A stretch of DNA of 64,000 nucleotides from Trileptium ribeirensis (taxonomy: Eukaryota; Nematoda; Enoplea; Enoplida; Thoracostomopsidae). The notes under the pieces were generated by a model that was given only the letters and a program-made list of their open reading frames with translations, was not told the origin of the DNA and ran no database searches. The stretch covers positions 23,184 to 87,183 of the forward strand of contig JASANE010024863.1 of assembly GCA_030248225.1 (NCBI GenBank). The letters run 5' to 3'. Numbering within the stretch: position 1 is the stretch's first letter; each line of letters starts with the position of its first letter. Both the position numbers and the translations under genes were made by a program. This document shows, in pieces, positions 54,329 to 64,000 of this stretch.

Positions 54329-54682
54329 CTGTAGACAATATCGATGTCGGTCACTACTGACAGAGTATTTTGATATTCTTCGACTTTAAGAACAATGTTG
54401 CTAATATCAATGTCGATCACTAATGACAGAGTATTTTGATATTCTGCGGGTTTAGTAAGCACTGTTGAAGTCAATATAACTGTCGATCACGACTGACAGA
54501 TGTGCTTTGGTATTCTGTGACATCGGTAAGAGCACTGTAGACAATATCGACGTCGATCACGACTGACAGAGTATTTTGATGTCCTGCTGCTTTTGTAAGC
54601 ACTGTTGTAGACATCGATGTCGATCATCACAGACACAGAATTTTTAATATTCTACAACTTTAGTAAGAACGCAGTAGACAAA
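54329..54682. repeat. Minisatellite, five units of about 70 bp
   Basis: Units begin at about 54329, 54399, 54467, 54535 and 54606. Each has an ATATCGATGTCGATCAC-like core, CTGACAGAGTATTTTGATATTCTG and TTTAGTAAG(A/C)ACTGTTG. The cores contain ATCGAT palindromes. Copies differ by substitutions and short indels. Confidence 0.85.
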
Positions 54683-55899
54683 AAAGCAACCAAAGACCCA
54701 GGCGCGTAGGCACGGGGGGGGCGTGCCCTCACGTGCAGTATCCATGCCCGCTTGATACAACAAAGTAGTCGATACCACGTTTAAGTGTGAAAAGTACATT
54801 TTGGCTGTCGCTGCCTGGTACATTCAGTGCCCCTCCGTGCGGAAGATTTTGGCTACGGTTGTGAAACCTCGGTTAACGGGATATATAGCTACCCGGTAGT
54901 GGGTATTGTTTTATGATGGAAAATGTTTGATCTACATATTGGAACAGTAAATATTATGTTCTTAAATTATTATTAGTGAGGAATATAAATGTCACGCCAC
55001 TTTAAAACTGTATCGTTTTAACGGTGGCTGTTTTATTATACACGCAGAGAGAGTTGAGCGCATCTTTTAACATCAGTGTAATAAAATTGTGGTTGCTCAA
55101 TAAATTGCTACTGCGCGTGCTGTGTACAGCTTTCCCATCGGGTTGTTTTACTTTCTTCCATACATCGATGTACTGTAGTTGTATCTGGAGCCAGGTTTTA
55201 GCGTTGTAGTGGCACGGCTTGTAGAATATTGTAGATATATGCATAATAGATTATATGGTTAGAGTGTTATTATAAAGCACGACGCTTTTGCTGCTTGTAT
55301 ATTATAATATTGTTTTCTATTAATGAATTTCGTTTGGGTTTGTTCGTCTTGTCGTAGCTGCCGCGTATTTCACGCACGCATGTACCGTACACAACGCAGC
55401 GAGGTTTATGCTGCCGACCCACGCGTTCGAAGATGTGCTGGGACCGATATCGAATGTCATTGAACTAGTAGCACACTTGCGGTTACAATAATAACAATAA
55501 TTATCATAATGATGATTTTTACATGAAACGCTTGTTGTGTTTTGTGCTTGCTGTGCCCGTTACACGATAAAATACGAATACCGGAGTGTACAATCGGACG
55601 ATGAGTGGAAATTTTTAGGGCATGCTAGATTTATATGGTATAACCTGTTTGTGGAGAACAAGCGCTGCGGCCGCCTCAACAAGAAAACTACACAAAACAA
55701 CAGCTATTTCACTCTGGTAATATTACGCTTCGGTTGTCCGTTTGTTCCATGATACTGTCGTGCAAATCAGGCTATTATAAGCAAAATTGATAGGAAAAAA
55801 CATGTATTTTAGAAATCATTGTTTCGGTTGTAGATAGGTAAAAGGGTCAATCCAATTTAATTGAGGAATATTTTTTCATTTTTGTGGTTCGTAATCAGT
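54683..55899. other. No gene recognised
   Basis: A G-tract (54714-54721) opens the region. Antiparallel frames at 55002-55244 and 55024-55209 shadow each other, and the frame at 55537-55752 has no motif. Confidence 0.35.
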
Positions 55900-56040
55900 A
55901 TTGTCGGTAAGCTATACCGTTATCGGTACCCTAAGCCTTAACCTAAGCTTCAAATTTTATATATATAAGGCTTAGACTAAGCTTAAAACTACGTCGGGGG
56001 CTGCCACACCCATACACACCGCTCTAACCTGTTCTTTTTT
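55900..56040. repeat. Foldback-family centre fragment
   Basis: TAAGCCTTAACCTAAGCTTC and AAGGCTTAGACTAAGCTTAA form a hairpin and are followed by ACGTCGGGGGCTGCCACACCC and CGCTCTAACCTGTTCTTTTTTGG. The FB3 centre has CTAAGCCTAAGTCGGGTGCTGCCACCCCC and GCTCTGATCTGTTGTTTTTT in the same order. Confidence 0.5.
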
Positions 56041-56299
56041 GGTAACTTATTGTTGTTTTACTGTAGAGGCTTTCTTTACACGACTGCCCGTCTCACAATC
56101 ATATATATGTGCGTTCCCGCCGCAAAATTAGCAAAGTTACGAAGCCGAACCGGATTTGTTCAGTTCATACGTAAGTTCAATCCAAACACAATCGTCGTTC
56201 AGCTTGCTTTGACGATAAAAATGCTATTTGTAAATTCGACTGTGCCTACAATAGCAATTATCCATTCGAATATGCATTTTGAATGCATACTCATTGAGC

Positions 56300-56520
56300 G
56301 GGGAGAAGCGAACGTTATTGTTTTCGTCAGAGGGGGAAATTCGGCACCGTTTGTCGGTTGAACTCCTCAATAACTACTGGGCCGATTTTAAATGTTTTTG
56401 TTTGAAAGGCCTAATATCGGACAGGTGCAAGACATATAGTTTTTGACAAAATTTGCTCAAATTAAATAGTAATTAATTAATTAGTTAGCGTGCCATCCTA
56501 TTTTAGCGTTTTCAAACAAA
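56300..56520. repeat. Distant relative of the CTAG-ended element (internal part)
   Basis: GAGCGGGGAGAAGCG, then CTCCTCAATAACTACTGGGCCGATTTTAAATGT with TTTTTGTTTGAAAGGCCTAATATCGGACAGGTGCA and TAATTAATTAATTAGTTAGC parallel the order GAGCGGAGC / CTCAAGAACCACTGAACCGATTTT / TTTGTTTGAAAGCCTATC-TG-CAG-GTGCA / TTAATTAGTAATTAGC of the CTAG-ended copies. The CTAG end is not present. Confidence 0.5.
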
Positions 56521-56964
56521 ATTTGCTTATTTTTCAATGCATCGTTACTGTAAAGCTATTATTTTGGTGCGTATATTACATCTTACCATGTTGATTATGA
56601 ATCTGGTGTTTATTACTATTCGGGAATGTTAAAAATATGCTAATTAGTTAATTAATTAGCTAATTTTTTTAAAATTTTCAAAATGCTCCGAAATGAAAAA
56701 ATGCACACAGGGTTTTTCTATGACGCTGATCACGAATATGATATTTATGATATCACTTACGGTTTCGGAATATTTTACTGTAGTTGAGTGAGGATTTCGT
56801 TGTGCGCTTCTGTGACAGACTACTTTCGACTTATTTCGATTTTATAATAGGTTTTGAAATTAGACAGAACAGTTTCCATGCCAGAATTCGTCGAAATGTT
56901 GCTTTAATCGTCAGCATCTTTGCAATGAACGGACCGAATTGATTTCAGGTATATACTATGTGTG
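56521..56964. other. No gene recognised
   Basis: AT-rich. A second TTAGTTAATTAATTAGCTAAT word occurs at 56644-56664. Confidence 0.35.
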
Positions 56965-57440
56965 ATAAATGCCGATGTGCAATTTTTTTTGCTTTTCGAT
57001 TAAGGCTGCGGTTCTGGAGTTATGGGGTTTGAGGTATGGCACCGACGTGGTTCCTCGACCCAAAATTCGAAAATTTGTTCTGGGGGTGCTGGGCGGCTGC
57101 AAAGTTTTATTTCGGGGTTTTCGCGCATGGGAAACTCAATGCCGGTGTTGATTTTGCTCTGCGACCCATGGTTCCGTGAGTACGGTGGTATGGAGCCCCT
57201 ATGGGTCATCGACCCCAAATTGCTAATTTTATTGTGACGTCTTGAGATGCTGCTAGCTTGCATTTGGGAGTTTTCGGGCATGGGCAACTTATTGCCGGTG
57301 TTAGTTTAGTTCTAATTTGTGCGGTATTGTGTGATAGCCACATATAGCGTATCGACTTATGCTATCGAGGCTGATTGGCTGAAAGCGTAGATGTACATGT
57401 GCTTCACTACGGTCTGCAATCTCGATAAAGTTACTGCTGA
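56965..57440. repeat. Repeat C, separate copy
   Basis: TGATAAATGCCGATGTGCA, TTTTCGATTAAGGCTGCGG, GGAGTTATGGGGTTTGAGGTA and CGACCCAAAATTCGAAAATTT, then the second half-unit and the tail GTGCGGTATTGTGTGATAGCC to CAATCTCGATAAAGTTACT, as at 24611-25090. Frames 56969-57287 are readings of this repeat. It lacks the 22585-24178 left units. Confidence 0.7.
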
Positions 57441-59861
57441 TAAGTTTAGTCGAGCGGTCTTAAAATCAGCTGTTTTCTCTTCAAAAATTTCGGAACTTTC
57501 TGGTACCAATGCTCGACCATTGGTAATTTAAAAATCGAAAACCATTTTTGTCAAATATGATCCTAATAGGTTGCTGTAACAAACTTAAGTTATAGCTGTA
57601 AATTAAAAATTGACGAATTTCATGTTAGGCAAAGACTGAAACATTTCTCCTTGTTGCCGGCTCGCTAACGCCCGTTGATATGTATATATATAAGAAGGCG
57701 ATAAGCTCATCGGCCAAGATTGTGGTAAACTTTACCCGGTATAGTATTGAACCCTGGAACATTATTTTGAGGCCTTCCTGAAATCATTGCCCTTATTTCG
57801 CGACTAGCAGGGGTGAAAGTTTGGGCGACTGTCCCCTACCTCGCACTTTTGCTGACAAACGTGAAAAAATTATGGGGTTGCAACAAAGTGATTGCAGACG
57901 ACCACCCCCACGATACTTTTGACGAGCTTGCGACGCCTCTGTCGGCAAGTAAATGCCTTTCTTTACGACCCGGCTCCGTCGTATATATATAAATTGTGTT
58001 TCTTTGCGTGGTGGCGAACATATACCTATGTTATAGGAACTATTTTTGTAAGTTTCTTTTCGTACGAGACTAGTACACGATTTTTGAAACGTCGCGTAAT
58101 TGTATTTTACACAGACTTCGACGTCGTTTTTTGCTGCTCAACGCTGAAGTTTCACATCAAAAATTCATCGTTTCTGTGTCAACGCATAGTTGTAGTCGTC
58201 ATTATATACTATTATAATCAATCGTGAGGATATGCTGCTGTCGTGGGGTTGTAGTTTAGTAGTAACAGTAGTACAAATATTGTTTTTACTGAAAAAAACG
58301 AAGATACGGCGTACTGAGCACTGCACAATTTGTAGTTGTTGTTCTGCTCTAGAGATTTCTTCGGTATACCTATATAATTTGTAAATTGGTAAGATCATGT
58401 ATAGATACGTATATGTACGTTCGTATGTAATAAGTCTGTATTATTTTTTCAGAAAATTTGTTATAATGCCGGATCTTATTATATTATTAAATACTACTCA
58501 TAATACCAGTTTTATTAGTTTCTTCTCGGTGATTTAATAAATTTATATTTGTTCAAAAATTTTTTCGCGTGGGTGACGCTCAACTTCGTAGTACTACAAC
58601 AGTGTCTTATAATGTACGTAAAGTTATAACTCGCTGAAAATCGGTGTTATATATATGTATTTATAACTTAGTACGTATTATATGTATGCCGGCGCAATAC
58701 TATACAGATATATAAGAAAATATATATATATATAACATATGTTTAATCATTGAAAATGTACACGGAATTTTAAATTTTTAACGGAATCTGGTCCTGATTT
58801 AAGTAATTTCTGTACAATACAATACGTGGAAAAGAAATAAGATTGTTTTTTATAACATTAGCGCGGTAAAAACGTGACGTGAGTACCGTAGGACAAAATT
58901 TTAATGTTCAAATAATAGGTGAGTGGACCGGGCTGCGCTTGATTTAGAATACAACCTTTGTTTGTAACAGCCCGGGCAAGTTTGAAAATTAAGACATCAA
59001 ATTGTGCAAGGGATGTGGATTGATCCATGATTTGTGGCGTGTGCTCCACAAAATACTATAGGAATTGGCGTATTTAGGATGCCATTGGACGATGCCAAAT
59101 TTTCGAACTCACAAAAAAACAAGGGCCCCCGTTGGATCTGACAGATCCATCCGACAATACAGTATCTGTGACATAAAATGTTTTTATATCACTACTAAAT
59201 AATGACTCGAACATGTGCTGCCCCACCGCTGATACACCAATGACTATAGGAAATCAAAACAGGCTTTTTATTTTCAAAACTGTGAAAAATGTAAATGTTA
59301 ACTTTATGTCGAATATCATCTGGACGTTAGGTATTGCAAACTAACATTCTGCGATTTACGTGTAGTTCAAATAAGAGCCCAGGTTATATATGCTTAGGCA
59401 GTAGGCTTAAAGGGATAAACAGTTATACGATCACCATAGACGGAAAACCTTGAATGATGACCTGGGAGACATGACATGATCCAAGTTCCTGGTATTAAAA
59501 CGTCCAAGATTGTCCTTAAACTGTTAATATTTTGCCGTAAAGCTGTTGTTTGTCTCAAATTTTAAAATCCATTGTGGAATAGAAATGAAAATTTGAGCCG
59601 AGTGGAGCCTGCCATGATATATATATATATATGAAGAGCCGAGGCTAAGACATATCAAAGAGAGCCGCAGCGAGCCCAGTGTTTCGTTGAAAAGTAATGG
59701 TCCACTCTTATAGTATTATTTTGGAGCAAAACAACTGAAATATAGTTGTCAACCAACTGCAGGAATAACCGAGCATGGCGCAGCTTCTTGTTTATGTTTA
59801 ACGCATATATATGTGTTCTCAAGCATTAATTTGTTACATGGTTTAATTTATAGCAAGAACC
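57441..59861. other. No gene recognised; short GAGCCGAG-like fragment at 59595-59675
   Basis: The 111-codon frame at 57892-58227 contains hydrophobic stretches but no identifiable domain. A (TA)n run is at 58720-58740. GAGCCGAGTGGAGCC and GAAGAGCCGAGGC flank a TATATATATA run at 59618-59630. Confidence 0.35.
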
Positions 59862-60330
59862 TTTTTGCCCCGCTTGCTTGGAGATCTGGGTTGGGATTGG
59901 AAAAGAGTGGTGAAAATATCCCGGTTCGGAGCTGAAATCTGAGTTTGGTGTAGAGCGGCCAGAGATTCGGGCTTGGATTAGAGCGGGACAGAGGTCGGAT
60001 CCAGGTTTGGAGAAAAGATATGGGTTTGTCAAAGGAGTAGAGCGGGCAGAGACCCGCGTTCGGAGCAGAGCGGGAATACATATCCGGGTTTTTACTAGAA
60101 ATGAGAGCGCGCTGAAATTTTTTGGCCCATCCGGACCGTTGGAAAGTGAGATCGGCTCGGCCCAGGCAAGCACTGCACCACAGCCAGGTCCGTTACAATT
60201 CGAAGTCGGCGCGGCCCGGCTCGCTGGCCAAGCTCAAGTGCGACGGACCGCCGGCCAATATTCTCACCTTTAGAATACACTATACTGGAGACACCATTTC
60301 TGAGTATGTACAATCACGTGGCCATAACAG
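59862..60330. repeat. GC-richer degenerate tandem repeat
   Basis: GGATTAGAGCGGGACAGAG, GGAGTAGAGCGGGCAGAGAC, GGAGCAGAGCGGGAATAC and GGTGTAGAGCGGCCAGAGA recur at about 40-60 bp, each followed by a TCGG-TCCAGGTTTGGA-like phrase. A related phrase, GGATTGGAGCAGAGCGGCTC, stands at 60812-60831, about 500 bp further. Several frames on both strands stay open here because of composition (60007-60273, 59826-60173) and are unlikely to be genes. Confidence 0.5.
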
Positions 60331-62739
60331 ATCTGGGGATTGAGCTAAAATATTTATTTTATATATATTCCAAAGCAACAATGCGTGGACTGTCGTCGCT
60401 CTGATTTAATATATGCTATATAAAGACATATAAATAAATATGAAACAAGCGCGACGACAAATTCTTAAAATACACCAAGGTTATCGAACTGTACCCAAAA
60501 ATTAGCGTGTGCTAGTAAAGCAGAAAAATATACGATATGTTTCAGCTAAACAAAACATGTGTAGTGTTAACAGTTTGAATAAATAACACGCAGAATGCCT
60601 GGTTTTATTACCTAGGTCCCAGATGATATTCGACATGAAGTGGTCATCCGCATTTTTCTGATCCAACTTATTTTTGAAATGACAAATCTGTTTTGATAGC
60701 ATACACCACAAGTCATGCATGTTACACACATGTTGCATTTTATGTTTTAATTTTGGAACCGGATCGTGCCGGGCCACCCTGGGCTGTTTCAAAATTCTGT
60801 TGATTGGAACAGCCATCCAGGGATTGGAGCAGAGCGGCTCAGGAAAAAGTTGTCTAAACTACCGTAGTTAAGTAAGTGGTATAGATTTTGAGAGCGCCGC
60901 GTATCGATCCGCAATCTTTAGTTCACTCATGCGTTATGCGTTATCTTGAGCTTTGAATGCTGGGTTCACCGTTTGTGTGCATTGTGTGTAGTATGGTTTT
61001 GTGAAAATTATTGATCAATTATTTATACGTATGTAAATAAATGTATGTAGTAATGTGTTCTCGAAAGTTTAGTTCTATGTTTTTCGTGAATTTTAGCTGA
61101 AAACCGAAAGTTTTGACTAGAAGATAGCAGTAGCTGTAGATTGGTATATTGGTAGTTTGTATCTGGAATTCGTAGTTTTATTGCATCGAACATTTTTCAT
61201 ACGCAGTTTTTTAAAACTACAACTATTGAAAGGCTAAACTTTCTCAAATTTAGTTTACGTGGGCATTTCCAGGATTTTATTCAGTCGCGAAACGCTACGT
61301 TTTGTGGCGAATTTAATGAGATTTGGCTGCCCGAGGATCACCGGCGGATATCCGTTCTTAATTTCGCGGGCGGGGGGGAATACTATTTTTTGCCCAATGC
61401 TATTTTAACATACATATGAAAAATCTAAAACTTTTTTGAGATATATATAATCTGCAAAATATTGGAAGGAGCTCCATCTGATTTACGCCGATTTTGAGGC
61501 TCATTAATTTCACGCACCTAATTGAGACCGTAATTTAGAGGTGAACACTTAGTGTTGCCATATTTAGTGCATTCCATGCAAATGCAATACGTAATTGTTT
61601 TTATCTTATTCTGCAACCTCGAAAACTTATGAACTCATTTAAATTGTCTGCTTATATGTAGCTAAATTGAAATAATGGTAAAATTTGACTATTTTCAGTT
61701 CTTAAATTATCTATTTCTATCTCTCTGTGTCGTCTCACATGGTTAGTGGCATTGGGATCGCACTCGCTGAAATTTTTTTCAGGCACCTTGAGCTTAAATA
61801 AAATTTTTCGAAATTAAAAAAATTAAACATCAGTGTTTTTTGGACAAACGTAAAATAGCTACTTAAGTTGCATCAGAAACTCTACAGATAGTCTTTAAAT
61901 ACTACTCCTAAATAAATTTTAGGTTTATAATGGAATTTTAGTAAAAATTTATTCCAATTTTTGTGTCAATTGATGTGCGTTTTTAGCGATGGGGGGGGGT
62001 TAGCGAAATACATCGAATCGGGGAAGTCTAAAATTTTACCTGGCGCAAGAAACGGTGCGCTTCCTTTTTGGACCAGTGGGTGCAAAAAATAATAGTGAGC
62101 CGACATCATTCTCCAGCGATATATCAGTGTACTGGGTTGTGGACATGTCTATGTGATTTTGCAACAATGAAAGCATCCTGTTTTATGCATTGAATAGGCC
62201 TGATTGTAAGGCTATCTTTCATTTCCAACAATTTTTAAACACTGGCTAATACCTTGAAAAGGTCTGTTCTGGCAGCAAATATCTAACTTTTGATGGCAGA
62301 ATGTCATACTCTTTATTTTCGATCACATGCCTGTGGCTGGCAGGAGTTATAATGCAAAATGTTGGGGGACCCAACTGGCCAAAAATTCATGTTGGTTTTA
62401 GTGCCACTTGGGATAGGAAATCAAAAGGCATTGCAAACACAAACCCATGTGCTTAATTGTATTGGGCGCGCACAACGTATGGAGTAATAAAATACGAAAA
62501 CCCATCTAGGTAGTTATGATTTATGAGCGGTACAAATGGCTGAGAAAAATATTTTTTTCGCAAAAATATGCGCTCTTTTGAGGAAACTCACTCTCTGCTT
62601 CAAACATCCTCGAATAAATACTGTGTAAAGCCCCCCAAATAATTTGGCAATTGTGAGTACTTTGGATATTGTGAGGAATGATATTTGTTTGCCTGACGTC
62701 AGCCCATACGTTACACAATGTACGTGACTCGGCGGTTAG
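60331..62739. other. No gene recognised; weak repeat D copy at 61565-61690
   Basis: A 104-codon minus frame (60502-60816) has no motif. G-tracts lie at 61370-61377 and 61990-61999. The 61565-61690 segment matches part of repeat D (see 1631-1905). Confidence 0.35.
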
Positions 62740-63070
62740 CTGTGTGTGAGAACCGAACCTAGCGTATTTGGAATAGGTGGGGCGGACTCTTAAAAGTTCT
62801 TTTCTAAAACAACAAGCATATCTATAATAACTGATGTATTGTACAATGGTCTGCCAACAGCAAGTAGGAGCCGAGATTATCTCGACACGGTGCTTAGAAG
62901 CTCTAAAAGCAGCTACATTATCTCTTGGCGATGTGTATACGGTCTCTTTAATACCGCGGAAACGCAAACTTTATTATTAGGTGTTAAGTAGCCAAGTGAG
63001 CTGGCTTGCCACCGGGAAAGCCGATCCGGACATGGTTCACGAACAGCCAAGCCGAAGCGTAAATATGGCT
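62740..63070. repeat. GAGCCGAG-family fragment
   Basis: AGTAGGAGCCGAGATTATCTCGACACGG, GAAGCTCTAAAAGCAGCTAC and CCGGACATGGTTCACGAACAGCCAAGCCGAAGC are diverged matches of the 37551-38160 block (GAGATAATCTCGGCTCGG, AAGCTCTAAAAGCAACTA, CCGAACATGGTTCGTGAAGA). The 148-codon minus frame 62521-62967 overlaps it and is not supported. Confidence 0.5.
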
Positions 63071-63692
63071 CTTTCGCACTTATAATATTGTGACTGGCTG
63101 TGTGTTTCGTAACATTTTGTATGCAATGTAAAAATTTTTTTCAACATTGTATATACATGTATATATTTCAAAAATATTGTGCCTTTATTATAGATTAGAA
63201 GCTGTATGTACAATACAGTACCGGTGGTGTGAATGAAACGAAACTAAAAATATGGGTGAATTGCTTCAAGCCGATTATATGTGTTTGTGATAGGTTATAT
63301 GCGCATCTCGAATAACGTTTCTATAAATTATAATTCATAGTATGTAGGTAAGAATTTGTTTTTCATTTCGCAGTATTATTGTAGTCAGAGATATATTATT
63401 TTTCGTTCGCAGTTGTATTCTCGTTTAGTTAATGATTTTATTCGCTGTATTTTTCATCGATGTCCCAGAGAAGGAGATGACGAGGCTGGATGATATATTG
63501 TACAATTGTATATGACAGCAGAAATGAAGCAGATCACAATTCTTTGTGCCGGTCTTGGTGCTGACCTGGTGTCCCAGTGACAAGTGCACCTTTCAAATCA
63601 GTGTAATTTTCCAGAACAATATAGAACAGACGAATTGAATATCAAGTAGAAGCGTGTTCTTAGCAATGCACTATTAAGAAAGGATCCGTTCT
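63071..63692. other. No feature recognised
   Basis: AT-rich DNA without long frames or matched repeats. Confidence 0.35.
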
Positions 63693-63880
63693 CTGTAGGG
63701 TCTTGGCCAGATACTATAGTCCTGGACAAAAATAGGTCTTCAAGTGACACCTATACGATTGGTATGAAAACCATTAGTTATCATTTCAAGACTTTTGTAC
63801 GCATATTGCAGGGAGTTTAGAAATATTTGCATATGAAAAGGGTTTTGAAATGCACATATCCTTCTGTCTATGGCTGTACG
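63693..63880. repeat. Diverged repeat shared with 53450-53640
   Basis: Begins GTAGGGTCTTGGCCAGATAC and continues TATAGTCCTGGACAAAAATAG, a TTATCATTTCAAGACTTTTG block and CACATATCCTTCTGTCTATGG, colinear with the earlier copy. Confidence 0.45.
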
Positions 63881-64000
63881 GCGCAGCCCAACATCTATGT
63901 CCCAACATTTAACCTTTCTGGTCGATTTTGTATTGGGGATTTTGAGCGATCGTCGTTGCAGTATACACTTGGTTTAACAGCACTTGAGTTTCTGCTATCT

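Noticed and set aside
54329..54682. CRISPR-like array
   Set aside because: Units vary along their whole length without distinct conserved repeats and unique spacers, and the context is eukaryotic; it is a minisatellite.
60007..60343. Overlapping plus and minus frames in the GC-richer stretch as genes
   Set aside because: All frames stay open because of composition and a degenerate tandem phrase; no protein motif.

Overview
The window reads as repeat-dense, AT-rich nuclear DNA from a eukaryote, most likely an invertebrate animal. The inference rests on its transposon families: several non-LTR retrotransposon (LINE) relics of CR1/L2-like and RTE-like type, a pogo/Tigger-class DNA transposon, hAT-like miniature elements and large foldback elements. 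I see no bacterial operon structure, rRNA, tRNA, CRISPR array or convincing host gene. Species cannot be named from the sequence alone. Almost all short open frames here look like chance or transposon debris.

Layout. 1-4 kb: a LINE 3' end enters from the left edge, followed by two related LINE 3' ends (1165-1630, 2936-3855), a 610-bp foldback element (2282-2891) and a CTAG-ended element nested in the second LINE. 4-12 kb: unassigned DNA with a hAT-like relic (5668-6368), a second CTAG-ended copy (7869-8292), an RTE-like LINE relic (9040-9540) and a full hAT-like miniature element with exact 8-bp target duplication (10751-11892). 12-25 kb: a LINE with a recognisable YADD block (12535-13450), a 314-bp foldback deletion derivative (15936-16249), an element with about 160-bp inverted ends (17034-18174), an inverted copy of the composite LINE (18180-19770), another RTE-like relic (20455-21015), and a repeat block broken by a foldback and a CTAG-ended element (22585-25090). 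25-30.8 kb: nothing recognised. 30.8-36.5 kb: foldback, three hAT-like copies, and a 656-bp unit flanked by 12-bp direct repeats. 37.5-38.2 kb: a perfectly spaced 200-bp tandem duplication rich in GAGCCGAG words. 39.2-43.2 kb: a 3.9-kb pogo/Tigger-like transposon with a 730-codon transposase frame. 45-48.2 kb: two more hAT-like copies. 48.7-52.7 kb: a near full-length but frameshifted LINE with endonuclease, reverse transcriptase and a C-terminal cluster of zinc fingers. 52.7-64 kb: mainly unassigned, with a roughly 70-bp minisatellite (54.3 kb), repeat fragments and a GC-richer degenerate repeat (59.9-60.3 kb).

How the parts relate. The best supported new material is two dispersed non-autonomous families whose boundaries are fixed by 8-bp target duplications within this window: a 0.9-1.2 kb hAT-like family with CCGGAACC-rich ends (five bounded copies, two fragments) and a palindromic foldback family starting GG-N-TCTTTT (three bounded copies, two or more fragments). 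No matching transposase for either is present here. The pogo-like transposon and the zinc-finger LINE are the only elements with substantial protein sequence, and both are damaged: the first in its N-terminal DNA-binding domain, the second by several frame changes.
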